Shown here piece by piece: positions 34,801-45,254 of a DNA stretch of 64,000 nucleotides. The notes under the pieces were generated by a model. That model saw only the letters and a list, made by a program, of their open reading frames with translations. It was not told the origin of the DNA and made no database searches. The stretch comes from Climacium dendroides (Eukaryota > Streptophyta > Bryopsida > Hypnales > Climaciaceae). The translations under genes were made by a program, and so were the position numbers. Positions within the stretch are counted from its first letter, which is position 1. Each line of letters opens with the position of its first letter. Location of the stretch: the NCBI GenBank assembly GCA_950106755.1, contig OX467092.1, positions 4,588,001 through 4,652,000 on the forward strand, written 5' to 3'.

Positions 34801-37800
34801 AAAATATTGCCGGACAGCCACTCTCGTATTTTGAAAAACTTGTTTCTAAAGAGGATCTTCTTGCAGCTGAAGCCAAGCAAAAATCGAAACAGAGAACTTG
34901 GTTCACTTTAACTCTTGAGGCTCTAAATAGAGTCTTATACCAGGTTCATTTCTTCATTTTCTTTTCTAGTTTTCAAATTTCTTTGAATGTATAGGTTTCT
35001 TGACATTAGCTTTTTTTTTAAATTGCATTTCATATCTCTTCCTCTACTATTCAAAACATTTGTTATCATTTGCATTTATATTTTTTCTTACATATTCTTC
35101 ACTTTTTGCAGCAAGAATTGGGGGATGCTGCTGCTGCTGCTCAAAGAAAATTCTATGAGAAGTATCCCAATCCAGTGGATTGGACTTCAAGTGCAGTTTC
35201 TGAGTGGGTTTCAAAAGCTGTTGACAAGGTCAAGGTAGCTTCTCATTCAGAATTGAAGAAGCAACTTCCCATTGCAGATCCAAAGCATACGAGCGCATTT
35301 TTGGAGCAGATAAAGTTTTACTATGAAACTCATGATGACAATCCGGAGATGACCCAAGAAAAACGTTGGATGTTGGCAACTTCAGCGATGGATACTTCTA
35401 TGAAGATCAAGTGGCTTGAGAGATGGAATAAGTCTCCTTCTCTTCGTGAGGCTCTCAAATTCCCTAAATCGAAATTCAGTGATCTCGAATTTCCTGAGTG
35501 GCTTCATAAAGCTACGTGGTGGGCTCAAGTGAGTACTTATCTTTCTTTCCTATTGTTTTAGTATTAATTCCTTGAACCTTTTGGATCAATCAAAAATTCA
35601 AAACATTCTTTCTAATTTACAATTTATGTGTATGGCAGTTGGCTATTGAGACAGAAAAACTCTTCAATGCTACAGTGGCAGATTTGGACGTATCTATTGA
35701 CTATCTTCCCGATGGTATGGATCCCTTGCCTACTATTTTTGATTATGTGGAGACTATGCGCATATTATTGTGGGATACTACATTCTTCTGTGAATTTGCT
35801 GTCGATAAGGGGGTTCACAAGAACAACAAGATAGACAAGCAACTCAACTTCAAATCAGCCATGCAAAGGGTGCTTTATAGATACTTTAAGTATGTTCTCT
35901 TTCCTGCCAAAGCCATTTCCAAAACTCCCACTTTCTTTGCCAATTATTTGGACAAAAAAAGTGAAGAGTGCATGTTCACAGAGGGGATCATGGAATCTTG
36001 GGATCCCATGCATTGGGAAAAATGTGGGTGGTATTTGGATTGTCCCCTCAAAAGACCACCAACTTTTGATGTTGTCCTCCGAGATTCTATTGAGCCTGCC
36101 CTCAAGGGTACAGCTATAGATGTTCTCAAGAAGGTCAGTAAAGATGCAGCTAAGAAGACCAAGAAGACCAAGTCTAAGAAGTTGGTGGTTGAACTTGATG
36201 ATTCCAATGAAGATGTACCAGTTCAAGATATTTTGAAGAATCTTGTTGTTACTATACCTTCTTCTTTCGATGTTGAAGCAAAACTCCCTGCTTCAAAGCG
36301 CCAGAAGACATCTTCTACTTCCGTTGTTTTGGTACCAACCTCCTCTCCTACCTTTGAGCTAGCTCCCAAGCTTAAAGGTATGATGAGTACATTGGCTCCT
36401 TTGTCTACTAATCCTACATCTCTTGATCTAATCTTGAATGATTCTTTTGTTAGAATCGTTGAAGAGAAGAAGAAAAATGGTACATTTGGTACATCATATG
36501 ACAACATTATGGCTTTTCTCTCAAAGGTCAGTTCATTTTTTTTATTTGTTTTCTTTTCATCTCATTTTTATTATTATGAAATCATACATATTCTACCCAA
36601 TTTACATCTTCTCATTTTGTTCTTTTATGACTTTGACATCTTTTGTTATGAATTAACATTTTTGAAATTTATCTTTGTAGGTCGGTGAAGGTAGAGAGTT
36701 CTTTTTTGATGGCAAAATTCAAAAGAGACCAACTGTGGACCTCATCATTGCAGAGTATCCAGATGGTCTTCCAGTTCCAGAGGTTTCAAATCCATCATCT
36801 GAAATCCCTCATTGGAATGCTAGCATTCCAAATTTTCTCCATGTAATGATGGCATTCTCTCTCACCTATCTTCATGATGATGGAGCATTTCTTCTATTTT
36901 ATCCTGATACTTCTACGGTGAAGAGAGAAGTGTCCGGATTCTTCAAGAACTACAAGTTGAAGATCAAGGATGAGTGGACTATCATAAATTGCTTACATTT
37001 GGCAAATCCCATGAACCCATCCAAATTTGTAAGTAGTAATTTCAATCTTTCACTTTTTATTTTGATTCACTTGTTATTGCAGTTATTTTCATTTTAAGTG
37101 TACATTCTAATTTGATTTTGATTTTGATTTGCAGACTTTGAAGTTCAAGGCTTTGCTATTGATTCGATCATTAGCCTCTGCTATTGCTAGGCAACCTCGA
37201 GAGCTTCAAATTTCTATTGATCCCTCAATTCCTGAGGTTGATTTAACCACAGATGATGTCCTTTTCAACACTATTACGACAAAAACTCAATCATGTAGAA
37301 AGGAAGATGGCAAGCCATGGAGGGGTGCTAAGAAAAAATCTAAGGTTCTCATGAAGCTTTTTGTTCATGGCTTAAGCCTTACAAATGGTATTGTGGCAGA
37401 CATGACTGCCTCTACAGGTATTGTAATCTACAACATTGAATCATTATTGTTGTATATTCTAATTTGATTTTTTTCTCTACCTTCTAATTTTGATGTTCTT
37501 ATAATGTCAATATTGTGTCTTATACAGGTTCTTCCATCAGAGCAGCTCATTCATCTAATCGTCACATTCTAGCATTAGAAAGTGATGCCAAGCTTTTTGA
37601 TGAGGTGCTGAAGCCATTACAAACACCTACTATCATCTCCAAGACTCTTCATTCTACTACCACGGGTGATGGTATGGAGATTGATGACGACTCTCCAATT
37701 GAAGATGTCGAGTTACTTGACTTATGTGAGTAAGTTTTTTTTTGTTTTTTTTCAACAATTGCAATTCAAAATTCAATACTTTGAATTTTAATTTGTTATT

Positions 37801-38064
37801 ACATACTCAAACATATGGTTTGTTGTTTGCAGTTGGATGAGTCCATCACCAAGACAGACCTTGCCTTTTTTCCGACACTCTGGATTTTTTAGAAGTCCTT
37901 CTCTGAGTCCTCGTGGCCTACCTATTTATGCTGAAGATTTAGCATTAGCTTATGCTAATGTTTCATCTGATTCATCTTCGATCTCTCTATCACCTCATAG
38001 ATCTTATGATCCTAGAGTATGTTCTTATTTTGAACTCAGTGCATCTGAGTCGGACGATATTTGA
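31834..38064 (+). CDS. ParB-like / permuted DNA methyltransferase-like fusion protein carried by MULE-A
   Basis: Spliced model: 31834-32256, 32758-32905, 34000-34588, 34745-34943, 35112-35528, 35639-36526, 36681-37028, 37135-37417, 37528-37729, 37833-38064. All introns are GT-AG, every junction keeps the frame, and the total is 3,729 nt (1,242 residues). A shorter model starts at the ATG at 32785 (1,092 residues; numbering below uses it). Exon 1 gives a basic then acidic N-terminus. Residues 130-240 have a ParB/Srx-like core with WDGNHRLQAW (Asp188-Arg192). Residues 606-630 are a Lys-rich nuclear-localisation-like stretch. The C-terminal third has VDLIIAEYPDGLP (758-769) in the place of the DPPY motif IV, a W..SIPNFLHVMMAFSLTYL helix and DDGAFLLFYPD. 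DMTASTGSSIRAA (943-955) with ALESDAKLF sits in the place of motif I. Order IV before I means a permuted (beta-like) fold. Both catalytic signatures deviate, so the enzyme may be inactive or novel. Confidence 0.7.
32935..33910 (+). repeat. Intronic minisatellite with CCGTTRACGG core
   Basis: Nine to ten copies of a unit of about 95-135 bp, each with AGACCCCAGCCGTTGACGG followed by CTACGCTTTT or CATGCTTTT, at about 32938, 33021, 33133, 33230, 33326, 33466, 33577, 33686 and 33791. The GTTAACGG variants make a palindromic CCGTTAACGG. The array fills the large intron before the ParB exon. The core resembles plant MYB sites (CNGTTR); binding is inference. Confidence 0.75.
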
Positions 38065-38885
38065 GTTTGATTTCATACTTTTATATTTGATTTCTATTTA
38101 CTTTATTCTATTTTGAATCTAACTATGCATGATGTGGCAACAATTCCATTTGATGGCCTTAAACTTCACTCTCTGCTCAAATTGAATAATAAATTGCAAG
38201 CCTTGAATTACACTACACCATTGGACTTTATAAAATTCTACATAATTCACTTTAATTTGGAAGTAAATTAAACTATTAACATTGGATTTGTTTCAAAAAA
38301 ATAGTTTGATTAAGATAGTCCAAAAATAGAGGCATTGACTAGAAAAATAATTGCTTCATTCATTCTAGGTTAATACATATACCTAGTATAATAAATGAAT
38401 ATTTTGTACATTTAAAATATTCAAAATTCAAGATTTTCTATTTTTATTTTAAATCATTTTTTAAAAATTAAAAAAAATAAATGGACCATTTTCATTCTTT
38501 AAATTTACATGAAGGCCAACAATTAAGACTTCATTTATCACATAATCATAAACTCAAGACCATTTTTATGATCTAATGCTTGTAATATTTTGCCTATCAT
38601 CAAATTTATATTCAACATCTACAATCCATGTTTATTGCCCCTTCTATTTTTACTTGATAAATGTGCCCTTTAAATAATGGTATTACAATGCATTGTATTT
38701 ATCTCATATATGTCTTGTAGTGAAATATCCTAAGCCACTATATAGACCTATTTTCATTATGTGTTACTTACAAAAATTTCCTATTTTATAATATTTTAAT
38801 TTAATAAAATATATTGGTTCAATTTTGGGGGGACAAAATCAAATAGGAACAAATTCATTTGTTGTTTATTTGGACTATAGATCCT
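38065..38885. other. 3' region of the methyltransferase-like gene
   Basis: AT-rich, non-coding. AATAATAAATTG near 38185 could serve as a polyadenylation signal about 120 bp after the stop. No other feature seen. Confidence 0.4.
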
Positions 38886-38996
38886 TGCATTTAAATCCAC
38901 GGTCATAGGACCTGAACAGATTTAGGAATCCTAAATGGATAAAAAAATGGAGGCTCATAGGCTCACGCTCACAAGCTCACAAACTAGCATCCCCGA
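38886..38996 (-). repeat. MULE-A right terminal inverted repeat
   Basis: Contains AAATCCACGGTCATAGG and GCTCATAGGCTCACGCTCAC followed by AAGCTCACAAACTAGC, inverted relative to 26984-27206. The outermost CATCCCCGA is less similar to the left end. Confidence 0.75.
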
Positions 38997-39114
38997 GAAA
39001 AGAACTAATATCACCATCTTTTTCTTTGTGTATGGACGATGGATGTGAAAGTCTAATGTGGAAAGTGCTTTCACAGACCATAATATATGGATATCCACGT
39101 GTCCAATCATTTAG

Positions 39115-39340
39115 CAATTTTAGCAGACCCTTTAAAATTTGATGTAGACGTCCATATAGCTAGTCTATGTGGTAGTCTTTTACCAATTCTAACGAACCCT
39201 TCAAAATCTGACATGGAAGTCCATGTGGCAGCCATTTATCTGCTTTAGCAAACCCTTTCAAATCTGATGTGGAAGTCCATGTGGCAATTATACATTGGTT
39301 TGAGCAGACCCTTTTAAATCTAACGTGGACTACAGCCTTA
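39115..39340. repeat. Short tandem repeat GCAGACCCTTTAAAATYTGATGT..GTCCATGTGG
   Basis: Four diverged copies, spaced about 60-70 bp, of a unit with CCCTTTNAAATCTGAYGTGG and AAGTCCATGTGGCA. The left flank of MULE-A (26845-26870, CCTTTGAAATCGGATATC) may be another copy, consistent with MULE-A having inserted into this array. Confidence 0.55.
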
Positions 39341-39835
39341 GATTTAAGGTTATAGTCATTACCGAGTTGCGACGCAGTTATGGCACAGTTTTGTATAGTG
39401 ACATGTGAGTAGTCTCTGCAGTCATTCCCAAGTTGCAATGGAGTGATGTAGAATGCATACGACAAGGTCATCAATCATTTTGAAGTCCCTCTCGAGTTAC
39501 AATGAAGTGCGCAAACAAGACTATGGAGTGTAGTAATTCGGGAGAAGTCATCTTCTAGTCATACAAAAGTATGCTTCGTGTTTTAGTACAGTTATTTCAA
39601 ATGACAGATAGAAGGTAGTATAGTTGCATAGAAGGAACAAGCTACACTGTTGTTTGTGTAACAACAACTTTTAAATATACAAGTAGATTGTACTATTTTG
39701 GAAATGAAAGATAGCAGTGATAGCATGATCTGATATCCCTCATAGACTTCTAGTAGCCCTATTAAACAAAGACTCCAATTACACTCCAATATTGCATTGT
39801 GGACAAACACTAAATATTAATTCTTGCGCTTATTT

Positions 39836-41043
39836 CACTAGAAGAAAAAGCAGGGTTTTGCGACTGCGGTTTGCGACTCGTTTGTAGTCGTATCGGACGT
39901 TTGCGACTTGGTGATATTTTGGAGTCCGCAGTCGCAGTGGACAAGTCGCATGAGTTGCACTGCAGTCGCGAGGTTGTTTGTCATTCGATAGGCAATGGAG
40001 AACTTCGTCGATGAACTGCTGTGACGTGGTTACTAATGTGGAAGTTATTTCACTTATTTGTGTGCAACTAGTTTGCGACTAATGTGCAACTGGTTTGCGA
40101 TTGACATACAACTGGTGTGCAACTCGTTTGCGATTGATGTGCAACTCGTTTGCGATTGATGTGCAACTCGTTTGCGATTGATGTGCAACTCGTTTGCGAC
40201 TAGAGTGCAACTGGTTTGCGATTGACATACAACTGGTTTGCAATTGGTGTGCAACTAGTTTGCGATTGATGTGCAACTCGTTTGCAATTAATGTGCAACT
40301 CGTTTGCGATTGACATACAACTAGTTTGAGATTGATGTGCAACTGGTTTGCGATTAGTGTGCAACTGGTTTGCGATTGACATACAACTGGTTTGCGATTG
40401 ACATACAACTAGTTTGCAACTAGTTTGCGACTTGGTTATAATTTATAGAGTTGTAGATTATAGAAATCTACAAATTGTAGAAATCTACAAAATATATAAA
40501 TATTAGAATTTCACTATCAAAATTCATTACACAAGAATGCTATAACTTACCATTCTTATCTGTTCAAGTTGATGGTATTTTTGACAATCGATATGGGACA
40601 ATTGAATCGATTTTCAGTCATGTTCTAGTTGCATTGCACTTGTTCTCTAGTTGCATTTGAATCGTTTTTTAGTTGCACTGTAGTCAGGCTCTAGTTGCAT
40701 TATAGTTGATTCCTAGTTGCATTTGAGTCATTTCTAAGTTGCAATCTTTTAGTTTTTAGTTGCAACCTGTAATCAGAGCGATTGCATTTTTCCACGGTGG
40801 ACTCTACTTCATGGATAGCTGTCCACATGGACAACTGCGATGAATACTGGATGTAGAATACCTCATGTCAGTTCTTCTGTTACAATATCGTAACCCTATT
40901 CTTCATTTTCCGACTACTTTGCGACTACAACTACATACACGTGAAATTTGGTGCAAATACAGAGGGCTACAGTTGCATCTCAGTTGTATAGGACACATAG
41001 TCGCATCTCAGTGGGTTGCAATGGACACGTTTTTCTTCTAGTG
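39836..41043 (+). mobile_element. CACTA-type miniature element, 1,208 bp, TSD TTT
   Basis: CACTAGAAGAAAAA and its perfect inverse TTTTTCTTCTAGTG form 14-bp terminal repeats flanked by TTT on each side. There is no coding capacity. TTGCGACT/AGTCGCA and AGTTGCA motifs crowd both subterminal regions, the usual CACTA binding-site arrangement. It is nested in the subterminal part of the giant CACTA. Confidence 0.85.
40060..40440 (-). repeat. Tandem array, 22-bp unit TTTGCGATTGATGTGCAACT
   Basis: About 17 copies of a unit of about 22 bp (variants GACATACAACTGG and GATGTGCAACTCG). Because 22 is not a multiple of 3, all frames stay partly open and give SQTSC/NRKRVAH-like peptides that are not genes. 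Not CRISPR: there are no unique spacers. Confidence 0.8.
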
Positions 41044-41223
41044 TTTTTTAGGCAATCCATTCCACTTAACACCGATGATGCCAAAACAAAAGTTTTCTAT
41101 TTATACCAAAAAGAATAGTCCAATAGCCCTCAACACATATAAGCACGTCTTATACAGTTCAACTTGTTTCATACACTAAAGTACTCCATCCCGCACACTT
41201 AGCTACAAGAAACAAAAACAACT

Positions 41224-41448
41224 TCAAGTCAAATACTTTATATACTTGCCATGCCACAATGCTACACTTCCCTTCGTGTCCTCAATGTGTTGCATGTCTG
41301 GATCATCCATTGGGAGCATGAATACTATGCCAAGGTGCAAAATTTCTTTGACGTCAATTTTTATCCACTCTTTGGGAATTTCCTTGAAGTGGAACTTGTA
41401 TGAACCTGGCAGTCCATTGATGTTGCCCTTTACCACTTTCGGACTCAT
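41224..41448 (-). CDS. DUF8039-like protein of the giant CACTA (last exon)
   Basis: 74 codons from an ATG preceded by TTTTCAG, a likely acceptor, so the true exon probably begins about 12 bp upstream. The peptide has KGNINGLPGSYKFH, KEIPKEWIKIDV, VFMLPMDDP and DTKGSVALWHGKYIKY. It matches the CACTA-1 gene at 9616-9882 in order and spacing. It reads toward the left terminus of the giant CACTA while the Tnp2 gene reads toward the right terminus. The function is unknown. Earlier exons were not identified, partly because Tx-2 lies upstream. Confidence 0.5.
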   Translation of the reverse strand: MSPKVVKGNINGLPGSYKFHFKEIPKEWIKIDVKEILHLGIVFMLPMDDPDMQHIEDTKGSVALWHGKYIKYLT

Positions 41449-41920
41449 AGACCAAAAGCTGAAAAGGAGGACTTCATTGCCAATGTTGAATTAGAGTAGG
41501 CAACACATTAATCATTGCATGTTTTTTTGTTGCCTATGAATTTGATGTCATCCTTCTTCCCATTGTATTGTTGAATTTTTTTTATCTTAATGCAATAATG
41601 CCTCTTCTATCAAGAGTTGTTCATTTCCGTATCTTTCCTCTTGTGACAACTCATATTTTTTATTTTTCTTTGTTTACCTTTTTGAGTGGAACAGAAATTA
41701 GAAATAGGTATCCGGATTCATCTAAAGGGAGAAAGATAAATCAAAAATAGTCACAAGAGGACCTTACGGAACTAATCCGGTCTTAGGTAGAAGCGGATCG
41801 GATTAGATTTCCAACCGGATTGTATTTCCAACCGGATCCTCCTTGACCGGATTGGAGAGAACCGGATGTCAAAAACCGGACCGGATATCCGACCGGTCAT
41901 AAAGACAGTCCAGGGCGTCA

Positions 41921-41940
41921 GGACTATATAAAGCCTGACC
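41921..41940 (+). promoter_or_regulatory. TATA box of Tx-2
   Basis: GGACTATATAAAGCCTGACC lies 285 bp inside the element and about 270 bp before the ORF. The counterpart in Tx-1 reads GACTATTTAAGG. Confidence 0.6.
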
Positions 41941-42197
41941 CTGCCCATTTTCAGGTCTCTGGTTTTTCACGTGTTGTCGTTTCCTGTCTTAGCGCCTGAC
42001 ATTTTCCCGTTTACCGCGGTAAGGAGGGAAAGTACAAGAGGGCCCGGTAGTGAGTGAGGGGTGTGAGACGGAGAGATCGCCTCCAGGCACGAGTGGGTGA
42101 GACATTGAGTGCGAGCGGATACGGAACCGTGAGAGACTGAGAGTGTGAGCGTTCTCTTGTAGGACCGTAGAGAGCAAAACCGGGTAGAGCTACCCTC

Positions 42198-43847
42198 ATG
42201 CCACGGCTGAACCGGAAGAGACCAGGCTCTAGCACCCCGCCCCCGAGTGAAGTAAAACTGAGAAAAGTGGTTCCGGTCATGCCGACCAAGGAACCGGAAC
42301 AGGGAGAGCTCAGGGAGGATTTATCGTCGATGGGTTGTCAGGGATTAGCCTTGAAACCTTGGGGTTTCAAAGATGAAAGGATGGTTAGAGAAATCCTGAG
42401 TGGCGTATCGAATCAATTCGATAACACCCTGAGAGGGAATCCGGCCCAATGGACCGAGGCTTTGTGGCGGGACGTATACGGATTCCAGCCGAGAGGACTC
42501 GGGCTTGCCAGCCGGAAGGATGATTTCGTCCAGGGCAAGTTCGGAAGTGTTGTAAATCCGAAGGATGGCTACGCGGTAGAGGACTGCCTCGATGACCGGG
42601 AGCGTCGCCTGCTCCAGTTCCTGGTTCCGGTTTTGCATCCGGAAAAGCCCACCAGGGTGACCATCACCCTAGCTAACACGATCTTCGGAGCGCTGAGCGG
42701 AACCCGGAGAGTAGACTGGGGCCGGATCTTCTTTGATCTGGTGTCCCAGCTTACTACAAGAGTGGGGAGAAGTAGGGCTACCCCACTGTGCCCTTATGTG
42801 TACCACCTCTACCAGCAACAGGAACTGCTGACGGAAGTGGAGCTGAAGGTGTAAAAGGCCTAGGAGCGGACTATGAAGTACGGTGAATCCGAGTCCGACC
42901 AAGAAGCGGATTCCGGAAACGAAACCGAGGAGGAGGAAGAAGAAGAAGAGGAAGAGGAGGAACCGTATGTCCCCTCCAAAAGGCAGAAGACCACGCCGAT
43001 CCGGAATCGAAGGACGTCTCTGGTTCAACCCCATCCGCGCAAAGAGGAGACTCCAGCCGGACTGGATGTGGCATCCGGATCGGGAACCGGAGATCCGTTC
43101 GACGAGTTGGTTGGGATACTCTGCGGAATCCGAGCGGATTGGGAAGTTAAGAAGCGGACGCTCAGGGAGATCGTGCAATTAATTGGAGCGGAACCGGACA
43201 GTCAGTTGGCGCAGTGGGTAGCTGAGAGTGTCATCAATCCGGATGAGCTCCGGAAGATGAAGGAGGAAAGCAAGTGGCAGCACGATGAGGTGGACACCCT
43301 CAAGGCCGAACTTTTCGCCTTGCTCGAGAACGCCACCGCGACAAAGGAGATGGCGGAGGAAATGAAGAGGCTGGCCGCAGAGGTGAAGGACGTGCTCGGA
43401 GGACCCGGAGCCGCGGTCACCAAGGCGCGCCTGTTCGAAGAGGAGGTGCACAAGGACAAGAAGATATCCGGAACCAAGGTGGTGCACATCCTCACCGATT
43501 TTGAGGAGCAGATGGAGAAGCTCCTATCCAAGGTACAGGAGTCAGCGGACCGGATCGTCGAGAGCAGCCAGAAGTTGACAGAGATTTCGATCCGATTCTC
43601 TGAAATTTCTCTTCCGGACTTGTTTCCGGAAGACATAGCTCAAGAACCAGGAAAGGACAAAACGCCCCAGTCCAGTAGGGCACAGAAGAAGACGCCCTCG
43701 ACCGGACCGCAGCCAATCAATTTAGACTCCCCGGAAACTGAGGAAGATCACCCGGCTCCACCTCCGGATGGGGAACGGAACCGGAATCTAAGTGAGGTGT
43801 TTGAACAGTTGGAGAGGCCTGACGAGAGCCCTACCATTGGATCCTGA
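42198..43847 (+). pseudogene. Tx-2 long ORF: plant transposon-protein-like polypeptide, two adjacent stops
   Basis: A single frame of 550 codons broken only by TAA (42852-42854) and TAG (42861-42863), both fitting Gln codons changed by C to T. Residues 1-218 correspond to the Tx-1 globular part (QGKFGSVVNPKDGY, FLVPVLHPEKPTRV, ALSGTRRVDWGRIFFDLVSQ, PLCPYVYHLYQQQELL) and resemble the putative plant transposon protein family. After the stops come a poly-Glu acidic run, a basic patch PSKRQKTTPIRNRR, and a long charged coiled coil with VTKARLFEEEV. The end is a Pro/Ser-rich stretch. It looks like a structural (gag-like) protein. If only the upstream part is translated it ends in ELLTEVELKV. Confidence 0.6.
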
Positions 43848-45254
43848 GTGTATGAGACGGAACAAGAAGTGTTGTAAAAATAGGAATTATAGAATAGGAA
43901 CCGGAATAGAATCCGGTTAGGATTTATAGGTAGGACCGGATTGTCAACGCCTTCAGAGGCGGAAATCATGTATTCACTTTTTGCTTTTTTGCTTTTTGTA
44001 TATAAAACAGTCTCTGAGCTGGAGACTGAGAGAGTTCTTTTGGCATTTCCTTGTATACTTTCCATTGACCTGATTTTGTGTAATTTTCCCGAGTGTTGGC
44101 AAGAGTGCACAGAGTTGGAGTAAGAAGGTAGGTACGGAGGTGTTGGTAGAGTTCTCCCTTTGATGTATATTTCCGGTTCTAAGTACATGTGAGTAGGTTA
44201 TGAAGAGTTAGGAGTGGATTCCAGTGCCTCAGCAGCTGCAGAAGTTTAGCATTCCGGGTAAGAAATCCGTTGATTAGGCTAGGCGGATAGGGAGGGATTC
44301 CTTAGCTGCGCTAGAACTCCTGGGTGGGAAATCCGGTCGAGTATCCTGACTCCTGTGAGGTCTTGCCACCGTTGTGGGTGAACGGAAGAACTTTTGTAGG
44401 TGTTGGAACGGACGGGTGCACTTGTAGCCACCTAAATTAGTACGGAACGGATCAGCATCAAGGTCGTTGTAGTATGAGAGGATCGTACGGGGGGTCTTTG
44501 TGTGACCTGTGATCCGGATTGCTATCCGGATTACTGTGAAGGACCAAACCGGATCCGTGTTAGTTAGGGGATCAGTGGATAGGAGAGTGGGTCTTCAGCC
44601 ACTATAAGTCACGGAAGGAGTGGTGGGCCTACCACTTTCAAAAGCAAGCGGCGAACCCTCTGATGGTAAAACAGAGGCAAAACTAAACCAGGTACGGAAG
44701 GGTGGACCGGACTGGATCTGCCCAGGAGGGTACTTAGGACCAAAAGTTGCAGGGTCCAAAATTGAAAAGTTAGTCCAGAGACCGTGGAACTAGTAAAACC
44801 GGAAGTAGGATACAGTCCGGTCGTATTCTTCCGGTTGGTTTTGGACGTTCCGGTTTTCAGAGGTTGAACCGGAAAGTAGAATTGAAGGGTTTAATTGGGT
44901 TTATCTCCTTGTTAGAGTTAGCTACTTCACAGGATCTCGTGGGTTCGATCTTTAGGGTCATTTTGTTATGCTCTAGGGTGATTTTTGTGAGTATAATAGG
45001 GAAATTGCTTACTCTGTGCTGTGACACCTCTATCTTATGTATTCATCATTAAATTCCTATAGCTACAATCTTCACCAGTTTCCATCTCCCATTTTTATTT
45101 ACTCCATCCCTCTTATATTTTCTTGTTCCATTTCAATCTCCTTCCTTTGAATTTGGCCCTTTATAATTTGCAATGCCTTCCAATTCCAATAATTCCATGG
45201 CTACAACAAATGTTCATAAGTCCAAATTTGTTGAAGCTTATAATATAGCACCAT

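Larger units (their letters stand above)
26977..38996. mobile_element. MULE-A: 12,020-bp Mutator-like element with transposase and ParB/methyltransferase-like genes
   Basis: Flanked by the direct repeat GAAAAGAAC (26968-26976; 38997-39005), the 9-bp duplication expected of Mutator elements. The left end starts CAACGACGCTAGCATGTGA; the right end read inward has GATGCTAGTTTGTGAGC. The two then share TGTGAGC repeats, TGAGCCTATGAGC and a farther block ATGACCGTGGATTTAA. The decayed MULE-B end (54.2 kb) reads CAACAACATTAGCATGTGA, which confirms the left terminus. Inside there are two divergent genes only: the transposase (minus, 31157-27544) and the ParB/methyltransferase-like gene (plus, 31834 or 32785 to 38064). 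Confidence 0.8.
41642..45026 (+). mobile_element. Tx-2: complete TG...CA element, 3,385 bp, TSD CCTCT
   Basis: It starts TGTGACAACTCATATTTTT and ends GTGCTGTGACA, with CCTCT on both sides (41637-41641; 45027-45031). The first 100 bp align with the 5' end of Tx-1 (TGTCGCAACGTGAGTTTTT..). The last 750 bp align with its 3' end, including CTTTAGGGTCATTTTGTTA and GTATAATAGGGAAATTGCTT. As in Tx-1 the two ends are not direct repeats of each other and no polymerase, integrase or DDE transposase is encoded. The element is dense in CCGGAT/CCGGAA. It lies between the divergent DUF8039-like and Tnp2 genes of the giant CACTA. Confidence 0.82.

Noticed and set aside
36688..36688. Reading exon 5 of the methyltransferase-like gene through to 36688
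   Set aside because: The extension past 36526 is Phe/Leu/Ile-rich intron translation. A good GT donor at 36527 and an acceptor at 36680 keep the frame into conserved sequence.
40054..40408. Minus-strand peptides of SQTSC/NRKRVAH repeats
   Set aside because: They are translations of a 22-bp tandem array in several frames, inside a miniature CACTA element; there is no gene.
40060..40440. Possible CRISPR-like array
   Set aside because: Units are contiguous without unique spacers, and the context is a eukaryotic transposon.
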